Source: Hymenobacter cheonanensis
GTDB taxonomy: Bacteria; Bacteroidota; Bacteroidia; Cytophagales; Hymenobacteraceae
DNA: 64,000 nt
Direction: 5' to 3'
NCBI RefSeq assembly: GCF_030581075.1
Contig: NZ_JAUQSW010000003.1
Location: 491,698 to 555,697, forward strand
The position numbers and the translations under genes are program-made. Positions 28,481 to 38,350 of the stretch are shown here, piece after piece; position 1 is the first letter of the stretch; each line of letters begins with the position of its first letter. The notes beneath the pieces were generated by a model. It was not told the origin of the DNA. It saw nothing but the letters and a program-made list of their open reading frames with translations, and made no database searches.

Positions 28481-29731
28481 CTAGTTGAACGTCGGCTTAT
28501 CCGCGCTAATCTTGGTGTAGGTGCCCACGGCTTCGGCGGTGCATCCGGCGCCGTTTTCATGCACTTGCAGCGTGCCCGGGCGCTCGAAATGCAGCCGCAG
28601 GCTACAGGATGCGGGGCTGCCCGCGTAGGGCGGCAGCTGCAGCACCGCGCTATCGGCCACGATGCTGGCCTCGTAAGTAAACGTGTGCCGATGGTATACG
28701 CCCGCCGTATTGGTGGCCGCATCGCGAAAGCCGACGCGCAGCCGGCCCCCGCCCAATGCCAGTAGCGCCAGCTCGCGCCCCTGCGCATCGCGGAAAGTAC
28801 CGTTTACTTCGGCCGCCGACACGGCCGGGCGGCGCGGCGCCGGGGCTAGCCCCGGCCGGGCGGCTACGGGTGGCTGCGCAATGGCGCGCTGGTAGCGGCC
28901 ATCGCGCAGCTGATACGTGCCCGGCGGCAAGTTATAGTTGCTGCGTGGCCTGGCTTTGCCCGTGAGCAGGGCCGACTGGTACCGGCCTTTGGCGTCGCGG
29001 TAGGGGCCCAGCACCACCGTGCGGCCCGCGTCTTTTACCTGGTAGTGGCGCTGGGTAGCCCAGTTGCTGTCCTCATCTCCATCGGCCTCTACCACCGCAT
29101 CGAGCAGCCAGGTGTTGCTGCGTAAGTCGAAGATACTGAGCCAGGTGGTAGAGGCATTATAGATTTTACTTATGACCCCATCGGTGTTAGTCAGCACCAG
29201 CAGGTCGCAGTCGGCGTGGTGGTAGAAGTGCGGCTCGCTGCTGCCCCGCGCCTCGTAGTTCAGCAGGATAAAGCGAAAGCGGGTGCCTTGAAACTCTAGC
29301 AGCAGGCCCGGTTCTGTCGGGCCATCGCCGGCCAGAAACAGCTGCCGCCCGGCCGCATTGGGTAGGCGCGTGTATTGGCCGGCGGTGCCGGCCAGCGGCT
29401 TGGTGGGGTTCGGTGGGGGTAGGTACCAGCTTAGCCATTCTAGGTGGCCGCTCCACGCCGACCAGGGCACGGCCTTCGAGGTGGTGAAGCTGTCCTCGGC
29501 CTCATCGGGCGGCGCGGGCGCGCCGGGCTGGGTTGGCACCAGCCGCAGCAGGTTGTGCGGCTCGCAGCTGTCGCCGTTGGCCACCAGGGCCTGGCACAGG
29601 TTAATTGTCTTGTCGATATCGTCGGAAAACGCGCAGCCGTGGCAGGCCGGGCCCCCGGCCGCGGCCGAAGACTGGGCGCGGGCCGGGCTTAGGGCGAGCA
29701 GCAAGCCCAGCGTGGCAAGTAGAAATTTCAT
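28481..29731 (-). CDS. Secreted protein of unknown function
   Basis: A 416-residue protein with a clear signal peptide (MKFLLATLGLLLALSPARAQ). The mature N-terminus has four cysteines (ACHGCAFSDD...LCQAL...DSC), perhaps two disulfides. The middle (GQYTRLPNAAGRQLFLAGDG; RFILLNYEARGSSEPHFYHH) and the repeated phrases GTYQLRDGRYQRAI, YQVKDAGRTVVLGPYRDAKG suggest beta-rich modules. The C-terminal ~110 residues look like a lipocalin/META-like beta domain (VNGTFRDAQGRELALLALGG). I do not recognise the family. It is transcribed alone, divergently from the large barrel-like protein. Confidence 0.78.
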   Translation of the reverse strand: MKFLLATLGLLLALSPARAQSSAAAGGPACHGCAFSDDIDKTINLCQALVANGDSCEPHNLLRLVPTQPGAPAPPDEAEDSFTTSKAVPWSAWSGHLEWLSWYLPPPNPTKPLAGTAGQYTRLPNAAGRQLFLAGDGPTEPGLLLEFQGTRFRFILLNYEARGSSEPHFYHHADCDLLVLTNTDGVISKIYNASTTWLSIFDLRSNTWLLDAVVEADGDEDSNWATQRHYQVKDAGRTVVLGPYRDAKGRYQSALLTGKARPRSNYNLPPGTYQLRDGRYQRAIAQPPVAARPGLAPAPRRPAVSAAEVNGTFRDAQGRELALLALGGGRLRVGFRDAATNTAGVYHRHTFTYEASIVADSAVLQLPPYAGSPASCSLRLHFERPGTLQVHENGAGCTAEAVGTYTKISADKPTFN

Positions 29732-29869
29732 GGCAAAGGGGCTAGCCCGCAGGCGGCGCGCAAATTACGCCCGGCCCGCCACCCAGGAGTACGCCCGAAT
29801 ACGCCGGCTTCGGGCGGCACGAAACGGGCCGGTGCCGGCGTTACCCCGGCGCAGCCCGAACTTTACTCT

Positions 29870-32800
29870 ATGACCCAACTCTACCGCCTGTGCTTCGCCC
29901 TCGTGGCCCTGCTCGTGGCGGTGCTGTGCGGGAATATCACCCGCGCCTGGGCCCAGCAGCCGACGCCACCGGGCGGGGCGGCGCCCGCCCGCCTGCCCGC
30001 CCGCACGGCGGCCGAGCCGGGCCCGCCCAGCAGCCAGCGCTGCCGCTACCAGCGGCTGGCGCCGGGGCACGATACAACCACCTTCGCGCTGAGTGATACG
30101 CTCACCATCGTGCCGGCCTCCGTTACGGCCAACGGCCTGGACGTGCGCTACGACCCTAGCCGCAACCGCTACCAACTGGTGGGGCCTGCCCCCCACGACA
30201 GTACCGGCGCCCCGCGCCCCGACTCGGTACTGCTTTGCTACCGGGTGCTGCCGGTGCAGCTGGGGCTGGCCCGCTACCGCCGCTCGCGCCGGCTCATGGA
30301 TAGCCTCGATTTCCGGGACCGGCCTATGCTGCGCTACGAAGATTTTGCCCAGAAAGAGCAGATTCTCAGCACGCCGGGAATTAATAAGACGGGTAATCTG
30401 AGCCGGGGTATTTCCTTTGGCAATACCCAGAACGTATTCGTAAACTCGGCGCTGAACTTGCAGCTGGAAGGGCAACTGACCGAAAAAATCCGCCTCACGG
30501 CCGCCATTTCCGACCAGAACGTGCCCTTTCAGCCCGAGGGCAATACCCAGACGCTCCAGCAGTTCGACAAAATCTACATCACGCTCACCGGCCCGCAGTG
30601 GAACCTGACGGCCGGCGACGTAGTGCTGCGCAACAAGCCCGATTACTTTTTGCGCTACTACAAAAACATTCAGGGCGCGGCCGTGGAGGCCAATCTGGGC
30701 GCGCCCGGGCCGCAGCCGCTGCAAGCCGGCACTACCAATAACAGCGTTAGCAACGCGCCGCCCTCGTCGTTTACAACCTATACCAACGGCGTGACCAACA
30801 ACAGCGCCGCGCCGCCGGGCACCGCCACGGCGCCGCTAGCCCCGCCCACCACGGCCGTGCCGCCCGGCCAGCCGCTGCCCGGCGCGCCCCCGGTGCCCAG
30901 CGGCACGGGTTCCGTCACTATTCTGGATAAGCTGGGGCAGATTCGCTCCTCAACCCTCGTGGCGGGCGGCGTGGCCAAGGGCAAGTTTGCCAGCATCGAC
31001 CTGGCGCCGATTGACAACGTGCAGGGGCCGTACCGCCTCACGGGCCCCAATGGCGAGCAGTTCATCATTGTGCTAGCCGGCTCGGAGCGCGTGTACCTCG
31101 ATGGCCGCCTGCAAACGCGGGGCTTTGATTATGACTACGTTATCGACTACAACCTGGCCGAAATCACGTTTTCGCCCCGCCACCTCATCACCAGCAACTC
31201 GCGCCTGAAAGTAGATTTTGAGTACTCCGACCTCAACTACGCCCGCTCGCTCTATACCCTGAGCCACTACCAGCAGGTGGGCAAGCTGAACCTGCGCGGC
31301 AACTTCTACCAGGAATCGGACAACCCCGATAACGCAGCCAACCTCTCGCTCTCGTTTGCCGACCAGCAGCTGTTGCGCGGGGCCGGCAACGTGTCGCTCG
31401 TGCAGGCGCCGGGCGCCGATTCGGCGGCCTTCAACCGCACGCTTGTGCAGTACTACCGCGTGGCCCGCACCGACCCCGGCACCGGCCAGAGAACTTATGC
31501 GTTTGAGTATGCCACCGACTCGCTGCGGGGCGTGTACACCGTGCGCTTTACCGACGTGGGCGCCGGGCAGGGCGATTATAATCTGAGTACCAACTATGTA
31601 AACGCCAACGGCCGCGTGTACGAGTACGTGGGTACCAACCTGGGGCGTTACCGGGCCGTGCGCATTCTGCCTACGCCGCTGCTCAAGCAGATGGCCACCG
31701 CCGGCGCCACCTACCAGCTCGACCCCACCGCCGCCGTGTTTGTGGACCTGGCCAGCTCGCAGCTGCAGCGCAATCGCTTTGCGGTAGGTACCGAAGACAA
31801 AGGCCAGGCCATGCGGCTAGGCTACACCGTGCAAGACCGGGTGCTGCCGGCCTGGGCGCCCGCCGCGCTACGCAACTACCGCCTGCGCTCGGCCCTCGAC
31901 TACGAGTACACGGCGCCCAAATTTTCGCCCATCGACCGCTACCGCGACATCGAGTTTGACCGCAACTGGAGCGCCACCAGCACCGCCAACGCCACGGCGG
32001 CCACCCCGCGCGAGGACAATATCTTCAACTTCGCGCTAGGCCTCACCCGCGACGTGAACCACGCCATCAACTACCGCGTGAGCCGGCGCTACCGGCCTGG
32101 CGAGGTCAGCGGTGTGCAGCAGTGGCTGGACGTGGCCCAGCAGGTGGGCCGCCTGGAGGTACGCGGCTCGCTTTTCCTGCTCAATTCGCAGGCCGGGCGC
32201 TTTCAGTCGAGCTGGGCTAGGGGCGAGGCCAGCGTGCGCTACGGCGGCGGGCGGCTCATTCCGGGCTACACCTATCGCTTCGATAAAAACAAGGTTATCT
32301 CGCCGCGGGGCGATACCATTCGCTCGGCCAACTACTTTGATGAGCACACGCTATCGCTGCAAAGCCCCGACACCGGCCGCACCCGCTACAGCCTGAGCTA
32401 CGCCCTGCGCCGCGACCGCACGCCCACCGCCGACCAGAATAACCTCGACCTGCACAACCAGTCGCAAACCGTGCAGGGCAGCCTCGTTACGCGCCTCAGC
32501 CGCACCCAGGATTTGCGCCTCATCGCCACCTACCGCGACGTTAACCTGGTGAGCCGCCCCGACAGCGCCCGCCAGCGCAACCTGCTAGGCAAGCTCGACC
32601 ACAACCTGGGCCTGCTCCAAAACCAGATTCGCTCCGAGCTGAGCTACAGCGTGCAAACCGGCCGCGAGCTGCGGCGCGACTTTTCGTTTCTGGCCGTGCC
32701 CGCCGGCCAGGGCACGCACTACTACGCCGGCGACCTCAACAAGAACGGCGTGCAGGACAAGGACGAATTTTTGGAAGCCCAAACCCCTGATGCCCAGTAC

Positions 32801-33697
32801 CGCACCTTCATCAAGGTGTACCTGCCCACCGCCGACTACCTCACCGCCTACCAGAACCGCCTCAGCTACCGCCTCACCGTGAACGCCCCGCGCGGCTGGC
32901 GCGAGGCCGGCGCCTGGCGCGCCGCGCTAGCCCGCCTCAGCAGCGTGAGCAGCGTGACGGTGGACCGGCGCACCACCAGCGACGACCTGCTGGCCCGCCT
33001 CAGCCCCTTCAGCTTCGCCAAGGGCGATGACAAGCTGCTGGCTTTTAACCAACTGCTGCGCAATACGCTGTATTTCAACCGGGCCAATCCCATCTTCGGC
33101 GCCGAGCTTACGGTGCAGCAAACCCAGCAGAAAACACTGCTCACCCAAGGCTTCGACCTGCGCAACCTCTCGACCCAAAGCCTGCTGCTGCGCCGCACGC
33201 TGGCGCAGTCATTTACGGGCCGCCTCACCGCGGCGCGCGACATTCGGGAGGCCCAAACCACGTATTCGGCAGCCCGTAACTTCAAGCTGCTCATCTACAC
33301 CGCGCAGCCCGAAATCAGCTACCAGCCCAGCCCGGCCCTGCGCCTCACCGGCTCGCTGCTGCACACCAGCAAGATGAACGTGCTGGCCACCCGCGACGCC
33401 GACGCCAGCGGCAGTTTCGACGACCTGGGCTTCGAAACCCGCGTGAGCCAGGTTAGCAAGCGCACACTTACGGCCGCCACGCACGTGACCAGGGTGGCTT
33501 TCGAAGGTGATGTATCGTCGGTGGTAGGGCTTGAAATCCTGCAAGCCCTGCGCCCCGGCACCAACTATACCTGGAACCTGAACCTGGAGCAGCGGCTGGC
33601 CAATGGCCTGAATATCAACGTAGCGTATGATGGGCGCAAGGCCAGCGGGCTAGGGGTGGTGCACACCGGAAGGATGCAGGTAGCGGTGCTGTTTTAG
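29870..33697 (+). CDS. Large putative outer-membrane beta-barrel protein
   Basis: A 1275-residue exported protein with a signal peptide ending ITRAWAQ. The N-terminal domain (to ~150) leads to NKTGNLSRGISFGNTQNVFV and LEGQLTEKIRLTAAISDQN, phrases seen in large Cytophagales surface/outer-membrane proteins. Residues ~283-347 are a Thr/Pro/Ala-rich insert. From about 400 the protein consists of alternating beta strands with aromatic ends, and it finishes GRMQVAVLF with a terminal Phe, as in outer-membrane barrels. A distant relation to SprA-like translocon proteins is possible but unproven. It is flanked by unrelated genes and has no partner gene nearby. Confidence 0.75.
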   Translation: MTQLYRLCFALVALLVAVLCGNITRAWAQQPTPPGGAAPARLPARTAAEPGPPSSQRCRYQRLAPGHDTTTFALSDTLTIVPASVTANGLDVRYDPSRNRYQLVGPAPHDSTGAPRPDSVLLCYRVLPVQLGLARYRRSRRLMDSLDFRDRPMLRYEDFAQKEQILSTPGINKTGNLSRGISFGNTQNVFVNSALNLQLEGQLTEKIRLTAAISDQNVPFQPEGNTQTLQQFDKIYITLTGPQWNLTAGDVVLRNKPDYFLRYYKNIQGAAVEANLGAPGPQPLQAGTTNNSVSNAPPSSFTTYTNGVTNNSAAPPGTATAPLAPPTTAVPPGQPLPGAPPVPSGTGSVTILDKLGQIRSSTLVAGGVAKGKFASIDLAPIDNVQGPYRLTGPNGEQFIIVLAGSERVYLDGRLQTRGFDYDYVIDYNLAEITFSPRHLITSNSRLKVDFEYSDLNYARSLYTLSHYQQVGKLNLRGNFYQESDNPDNAANLSLSFADQQLLRGAGNVSLVQAPGADSAAFNRTLVQYYRVARTDPGTGQRTYAFEYATDSLRGVYTVRFTDVGAGQGDYNLSTNYVNANGRVYEYVGTNLGRYRAVRILPTPLLKQMATAGATYQLDPTAAVFVDLASSQLQRNRFAVGTEDKGQAMRLGYTVQDRVLPAWAPAALRNYRLRSALDYEYTAPKFSPIDRYRDIEFDRNWSATSTANATAATPREDNIFNFALGLTRDVNHAINYRVSRRYRPGEVSGVQQWLDVAQQVGRLEVRGSLFLLNSQAGRFQSSWARGEASVRYGGGRLIPGYTYRFDKNKVISPRGDTIRSANYFDEHTLSLQSPDTGRTRYSLSYALRRDRTPTADQNNLDLHNQSQTVQGSLVTRLSRTQDLRLIATYRDVNLVSRPDSARQRNLLGKLDHNLGLLQNQIRSELSYSVQTGRELRRDFSFLAVPAGQGTHYYAGDLNKNGVQDKDEFLEAQTPDAQYRTFIKVYLPTADYLTAYQNRLSYRLTVNAPRGWREAGAWRAALARLSSVSSVTVDRRTTSDDLLARLSPFSFAKGDDKLLAFNQLLRNTLYFNRANPIFGAELTVQQTQQKTLLTQGFDLRNLSTQSLLLRRTLAQSFTGRLTAARDIREAQTTYSAARNFKLLIYTAQPEISYQPSPALRLTGSLLHTSKMNVLATRDADASGSFDDLGFETRVSQVSKRTLTAATHVTRVAFEGDVSSVVGLEILQALRPGTNYTWNLNLEQRLANGLNINVAYDGRKASGLGVVHTGRMQVAVLF

Positions 33698-33780
33698 GAA
33701 AAGTACCTGGCAAATTGCAGAAAGTCAGCCCCGGCAGTAACTTGGAAATCCTTTTGCCACTGAGGCCAAGGCTTTTGCCC

Positions 33781-35304
33781 ATGATTACCTTCTTCCTCAA
33801 CGACCAGCCCATCCGCACCACCGAGCCGGCGGCCAGCGCGCTGCTCGACTTCGTGCGCTACCACGAGCACCTCACGGGCACCAAAATCGGCTGCCGCGAG
33901 GGCGACTGCGGCGCCTGCACCGTGCTAGTGGGCGAATTGGCTGCCGATGGTCAACGTATTAATTATCAGAGCATGACGAGCTGCCTTACGCCGCTCGGCA
34001 ACGTGCACGGCAAGCACGTAGTCACGGTAGAAGGCATCAACCAGGCTAGCGGGCAGCTTACGCCGGTGCAGCGGGCCATTGTGGACCATAATGGCGCGCA
34101 GTGCGGCTTCTGCACGGTGGGCTTCGTGATGTCGCTCACTGGCCACAGCCTGGCCGAGAGGCCCGCCACCGAGCAAAGCACCCGCGCTGCCATCGACGGC
34201 AACATCTGCCGCTGCACGGGCTACAAGGCGCTGGAGCGCGCCGCCGCTAGCCTCACCGCCGCGCTGGCCGAGCGCCCCAGCACTAACAGCGTAAAATGGC
34301 TGAGTGAGAAGCAGTTCGTGCCCGCTTACTTCGAGCAAATGCCCGCCCGGCTGGCTAGTCTCCGCGCCGAAACCGCCGCTGCCGAGGCGCCCGCTAGCCT
34401 CAGCAGCAGCGGCCACGCCGCCAACGGCAGCGCCGTTTCGACCTCGCCCAACGGCCATGCCCAGAGCCAGAACGGTCAAAACCATTCACCTACTCACCCA
34501 TTCACCCATCCACTCTTGTCGGGCGGCACCGACCTGCTGGTGCAGCGCCTCGACGAGCTGCGCCAGCAGCCCGTGCGCCTGCTCTTCGACCACGGCCCGC
34601 GCGGCGTGCGCCAGGAGGGTGGCCGCGTGGTGCTGGGTGCCACCACCACCGCTAGCCAGCTACTGGAGTCGGCGGTGATGCTTGGCCTGCTGCCCCGCCT
34701 GCCCGACTACCTCAAGCTGGTGTCGAGCACGCCCATTCGCAACATGGGCACCGTGGCGGGTAATTTTGTAAACGCCTCGCCCATTGGTGATTTGACGATA
34801 CTATTCCTGGCTTTAGGCGCCGATATCACCCTAGCCGACGCGGCCGGCGCCAGCCGCTCGCTGCCGCTGGCTAGCCTCTACCTGGGCTACAAAAAGCTGG
34901 CGAAAGCCGCCGAGGAGCAAGTCAGCGAAATCAGCTTTCCGGCGCCGCTAGCCGGCGATTTTTTCAACTTCGAGAAAGTATCCAAGCGCACGCACCTCGA
35001 CATTGCCAGCGTGAACACCGCCGCCTGGCTGCGCGTTGAAAACGGCGTCATCAGCGCCGCCCGGCTCTCGGCCGGTGGGGTAGGGCCGGTGCCGCTGCTG
35101 CTGGCCCGCACCGGCGAATACCTGCGGGGCCGCGCGCTAAGTGCTGAAACGGTGGCCGGCGCCAATGAAGTGATGCAGGAAGAAATCAGCCCCATCGGCG
35201 ATGTGCGCGGCACGGCGGCTTATAAGCGGCTCTTGCTGCGGCAGTTGCTATTCGCGCACTTCCTGCGCTTCGCACCGGAGCTGACCCTGGCGGAGTTGGT
35301 ATAA
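33781..35304 (+). CDS. xdhA: Xanthine dehydrogenase small subunit ([2Fe-2S] and FAD)
   Basis: The iron-sulfur/flavin subunit of xanthine dehydrogenase, which oxidises hypoxanthine and xanthine to urate. The ATG at 33781 gives MITFFLNDQPIRTTEPA. The plant-type ferredoxin motif is GCREGDCGACTVLVG; the second cluster is CGFCTVGFVMSL plus GNICRCTGYKAL. The FAD domain has LLSGGTDLLVQRLDEL and STPIRNMGTVAGNFVNASPIGD. A long Ser/Asn/His-rich linker (about 200-245) joins the two halves and is unusual. The protein is 507 residues. A 34-bp-arm palindromic repeat separates it from xdhB. Its neighbours complete a purine-degrading set. Confidence 0.95.
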   Translation: MITFFLNDQPIRTTEPAASALLDFVRYHEHLTGTKIGCREGDCGACTVLVGELAADGQRINYQSMTSCLTPLGNVHGKHVVTVEGINQASGQLTPVQRAIVDHNGAQCGFCTVGFVMSLTGHSLAERPATEQSTRAAIDGNICRCTGYKALERAAASLTAALAERPSTNSVKWLSEKQFVPAYFEQMPARLASLRAETAAAEAPASLSSSGHAANGSAVSTSPNGHAQSQNGQNHSPTHPFTHPLLSGGTDLLVQRLDELRQQPVRLLFDHGPRGVRQEGGRVVLGATTTASQLLESAVMLGLLPRLPDYLKLVSSTPIRNMGTVAGNFVNASPIGDLTILFLALGADITLADAAGASRSLPLASLYLGYKKLAKAAEEQVSEISFPAPLAGDFFNFEKVSKRTHLDIASVNTAAWLRVENGVISAARLSAGGVGPVPLLLARTGEYLRGRALSAETVAGANEVMQEEISPIGDVRGTAAYKRLLLRQLLFAHFLRFAPELTLAELV

Positions 35305-35322
35305 GGTAGTTAAAAGAAAAAA

Positions 35323-35423
35323 GAACGTCATGCTGCACGCAGTGAAGCATCTCGCTCGCATCGCTGCAACGGTATTGATTACCAACCCAAGCGAGATGCT
35401 TCACTGCGTTCAGCATGACGTTC
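35323..35423. repeat. Palindromic intergenic repeat, family A (between xdhA and xdhB)
   Basis: Two 34-base arms (35323-35356 and 35390-35423) are inverted copies with one mismatch and enclose a 33-base centre. The core words GTCATGC and GAAGCATCTCGC recur in the element at 41575-41667. It sits between the two subunit genes of one enzyme. Confidence 0.85.
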
Positions 35424-35451
35424 TGGATTGTTAGCTAAGAAGAATTCAGCC

Positions 35452-37740
35452 ATGAACCACCTCGACCCCCAGCGCCACGTGCGCGGCGAATCGCAGTACC
35501 TCGACGATGTGCCCGTGCAGCAGGGCACGCTCTACGCGGCCGTGTATGAGTCGCCGCTAGCCCACGGCATTCTGAAAAATATCGACCTGCGCGCCGCGTT
35601 GAAAGCACCCGGCGTGGTGCGCATTCTCACGGCGGCCGATATTCCGGGCCAAAACCAAATCGGCGGCATTGTGCCCGACGAGCCGCTGCTGGCCGAGGGC
35701 CACGTGCATTTTCGCGGGCAGCCGGTGGCGCTGGTGCTGGCCCGCACCGAGGCCCAGGCCCACGCCGCGCTCAAGCTCATTACGGCCGACATCGAGCCGC
35801 TGCCCATCATTACCGACCCGCGCCAGGCCGCCGCGCAGGGCGAGCTAATCGTGCCGCCGCGCACCTTCCGCATCGGCGACTCGGCGGGTACGTTTGCCGG
35901 GTGCGACTACGTGTTTGAGGGCGTGGCCGAAAGCGGCGGGCAGGAGCACCTGTACATCGAAACGCAGGCCGCCTACGCTTTTCCGACGGAGCTAGGGGGC
36001 GTGAAAATCATCTCTTCCACCCAGGGGCCGACGGCCGTGCAGCGGCACTGCGCCGTGGTGCTGGGCATGGGGATGCACCAGATTGAAGTGGACGTGACAC
36101 GCCTCGGCGGGGGCTTTGGCGGCAAGGAAGACCAGGCCACGCCCTGGGGCTGCCTGGCCGCGCTAGGGGCTTTTGTAGTGAAGAAGCCCGTCAAGCTCGT
36201 GCTCGACCGCATGGCCGACATGCGCATGACCGGCAAGCGCCACCCCTACTCCTCCGACTTCAAAATCGGGCTCAGCGCCGACCTCAAAATCCTGGCCTAC
36301 GAGGTCACGTACTACCAGAATGCTGGCGCCTCGGCCGACCTCTCGCCGGCCGTGCTGGAGCGCACGCTCTTCCACACTACCAATGCGTATTGCATTCCGA
36401 ATGTGACAGCCACGGCCAACTCGTGCCGCACCAATTTGCCGCCCAATACGGCCTTCCGGGGCTTCGGCGGGCCGCAGGGCATGTTTGTTATCGAGTCGGC
36501 CATCACCAAAGCGGCCGAGGAGCTGGGCGTGTTGCCGAGCGAGATTCAGCGGCGTAATCTGCTGCGCGAGGGCGACCTGTTTCCGTATCGCCAGCCAGCC
36601 GAAGGCTGCCACGCTGAGCAGGCCTGGGACACGGCTGCCAGCCTGTTTGACCTGGCCGGCGAGCGGGCGGCCGTGGCGAAGTTCAATCAGGAAAATCAGC
36701 TCTTTAAGAAGGGGCTAGCCCTGATGCCCATCTGCTTCGGCATCTCATTCACGAAGACGTTTATGAACCAGACGCGGGCCCTGGTGCACATCTACACCGA
36801 TGGCTCGGTGGGCATCAGCACCGGCGCGGTGGAAATGGGGCAGGGCGTAAATACCAAAATCGCCCAGGTAGCGGCGACCACGCTGGGTATTTCAATTAAC
36901 CGCATTAAAATCGAAACCACCAACACCACCCGCGTCGCCAATACCTCGCCCAGCGCCGCCAGCGCCACTGCCGACCTCAACGGCAAGGCCACCCAGCTAG
37001 CCTGCCAGGCCCTGCGCGAGCGCCTGCTGCGCCACGCCAGCACCGAGTTTGCGGTTGAGTTTGAAGGCATCACCATTGAGAATGAGCAGGTGCTGGCCGC
37101 GGGCATTCCGGCCGAAACTACCTGGGAAAAGCTGGTGAGCAGCGCCTTCGTGCGGCGCGTGGCCCTCACCGAAAACGCCCACTACGCCACGCCCGGCGTG
37201 CATTTCGATGCTGGCACCGAAAGCGGCCACCCCTTTGCCTACCACGTGTATGGCACGGCCCTGACCACGGCCACCGTCGATTGCCTTCGTGGCACCTACA
37301 CCATCGACAGCGTGCGTATTGCCCACGACTTCGGCCAAAGTTTCAGCCCCGCCATCGACCGCGGCCAGATTGAGGGCGGCGCCGTGCAGGGCATCGGCTG
37401 GATGACGCTGGAGGAAGTAAGCTACAACGACCAAGGCCGCTTGCTCAGCAACTCGCTAAATAGCTATAAGATACCCGACCTCTACTCGGTGCCCGCCGTG
37501 CTCGACGTGCACTTCCTCGACACGCCCGGCCACCCCAACGCCATCCTGCGCTCCAAAGCCGTGGGCGAGCCGCCGCTGATGTACGGCATCGGCGCCTACT
37601 TCGCCCTGCGTGATGCCGTGCGCGCCTTCCAGCCCAGCGTGGCCCTGCCGCTCGTGGCCCCCATGACGCCCGAGCGGGTGCTAGGGGGGTTGTACCCGGA
37701 ATTCGTAGCGGAGAGTGCTAGCCGGATGCTAGCTAAATAA
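35452..37740 (+). CDS. xdhB: Xanthine dehydrogenase large subunit (molybdopterin)
   Basis: The molybdenum-cofactor subunit of xanthine dehydrogenase (762 residues). The ATG at 35452 gives MNHLDPQRHVRGESQYLDDV; a TTG at 35428 is inside the downstream edge of the repeat zone and is rejected. Cofactor-binding motifs are RLGGGFGGKEDQA, NTAFRGFGGPQGMFV and GAVEMGQGVNTKIAQ. The catalytic Glu is in VGEPPLMYGIGAYFALRDA. Length and order are normal. It follows xdhA with a repeat between them and precedes a short AT-rich gene. Confidence 0.95.
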   Translation: MNHLDPQRHVRGESQYLDDVPVQQGTLYAAVYESPLAHGILKNIDLRAALKAPGVVRILTAADIPGQNQIGGIVPDEPLLAEGHVHFRGQPVALVLARTEAQAHAALKLITADIEPLPIITDPRQAAAQGELIVPPRTFRIGDSAGTFAGCDYVFEGVAESGGQEHLYIETQAAYAFPTELGGVKIISSTQGPTAVQRHCAVVLGMGMHQIEVDVTRLGGGFGGKEDQATPWGCLAALGAFVVKKPVKLVLDRMADMRMTGKRHPYSSDFKIGLSADLKILAYEVTYYQNAGASADLSPAVLERTLFHTTNAYCIPNVTATANSCRTNLPPNTAFRGFGGPQGMFVIESAITKAAEELGVLPSEIQRRNLLREGDLFPYRQPAEGCHAEQAWDTAASLFDLAGERAAVAKFNQENQLFKKGLALMPICFGISFTKTFMNQTRALVHIYTDGSVGISTGAVEMGQGVNTKIAQVAATTLGISINRIKIETTNTTRVANTSPSAASATADLNGKATQLACQALRERLLRHASTEFAVEFEGITIENEQVLAAGIPAETTWEKLVSSAFVRRVALTENAHYATPGVHFDAGTESGHPFAYHVYGTALTTATVDCLRGTYTIDSVRIAHDFGQSFSPAIDRGQIEGGAVQGIGWMTLEEVSYNDQGRLLSNSLNSYKIPDLYSVPAVLDVHFLDTPGHPNAILRSKAVGEPPLMYGIGAYFALRDAVRAFQPSVALPLVAPMTPERVLGGLYPEFVAESASRMLAK

Positions 37741-37754
37741 GCCGGTTTTTGTTT

Positions 37755-38279
37755 ATGAAATATATTTCAGTAGCAGAAGCAATTGGCACTGAAAAAATCA
37801 GACATTTCGTTGCCCTAGCCAGGCAGTATTGTCTACTGATTGAAGATATGCGGCCAGTTTCGGCAGTAGTGTTTTTGCCCCAGGTGCAGCAGCTATTATC
37901 AGACCTTTATTCAGCAGCACTAAAGCTGGATTGGATTGATTTACAAAGCAATGTCGACTATGAATTAGGGAAAATTGACCTTGATAAAATTCTCTGTATA
38001 GTTGCTGAGAAAATATGTGATAATAGATATTACTGGAGCGTATTTGACCCAACTGATATGGAGAATACATCCCCTAGTTGCGGGGACTTGCTGGATGACC
38101 TAGGCGACATTTATAAAGACCTACAGTATTCTTTGAGGGTCTTCGACTTACAGACGGCCGACAGTCAGGAAAACGCACTTTGGGAATTCAAATTTGCTTT
38201 TGATAAGCATTGGGGTTATCACTGTATCAATGCGTTGCGTGCACTGCATTTTTTTATTCAGAAAATAGAAAATGCCTAA
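37755..38279 (+). CDS. DUF5063 family protein, AT-rich
   Basis: A 174-residue cytoplasmic protein that looks like DUF5063. It begins MKYISVAEAIGTEKIRHFVALARQYCLLIE and has LLDDLGDIYKDLQYSLRVFD and FKFAFDKHWGYHCINALRAL near the end, all helical. Function is unknown; related proteins are scattered in genomes as single genes, sometimes near toxin-immunity loci. Its DNA is clearly AT-richer than xdhB before it and the DUF6986 gene after it, suggesting separate acquisition. A 20-bp-stem terminator follows at once. Confidence 0.8.
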   Translation: MKYISVAEAIGTEKIRHFVALARQYCLLIEDMRPVSAVVFLPQVQQLLSDLYSAALKLDWIDLQSNVDYELGKIDLDKILCIVAEKICDNRYYWSVFDPTDMENTSPSCGDLLDDLGDIYKDLQYSLRVFDLQTADSQENALWEFKFAFDKHWGYHCINALRALHFFIQKIENA

Positions 38280-38283
38280 TACC

Positions 38284-38334
38284 ATAACGCAAAAACGGCT
38301 GAAGCTTCAAGAGTTTCAGCCGTTTTTGCGTTAT
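38284..38334. terminator. Bidirectional terminator between converging genes
   Basis: A perfect 20-bp stem (38284-38303 with 38315-38334) contains an A5/T5 pair inside, so a U-run forms in either direction. It separates the DUF5063 gene (+) and the DUF6986 gene (-). Confidence 0.88.
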
Positions 38335-38350
38335 ATGTGGCGTGCCTGCG

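Noticed and set aside
29765..30724. Minus-strand open frame of 319 codons over the start of the large barrel protein
   Set aside because: Antisense shadow with biased Arg/Gly/Ala composition and no recognisable domain. The plus frame has a signal peptide and conserved phrases.
35323..35423. Possible insertion sequence remnant
   Set aside because: Inverted arms are present, but there is no transposase fragment or target duplication that I can see. Better described as a dispersed palindromic repeat.
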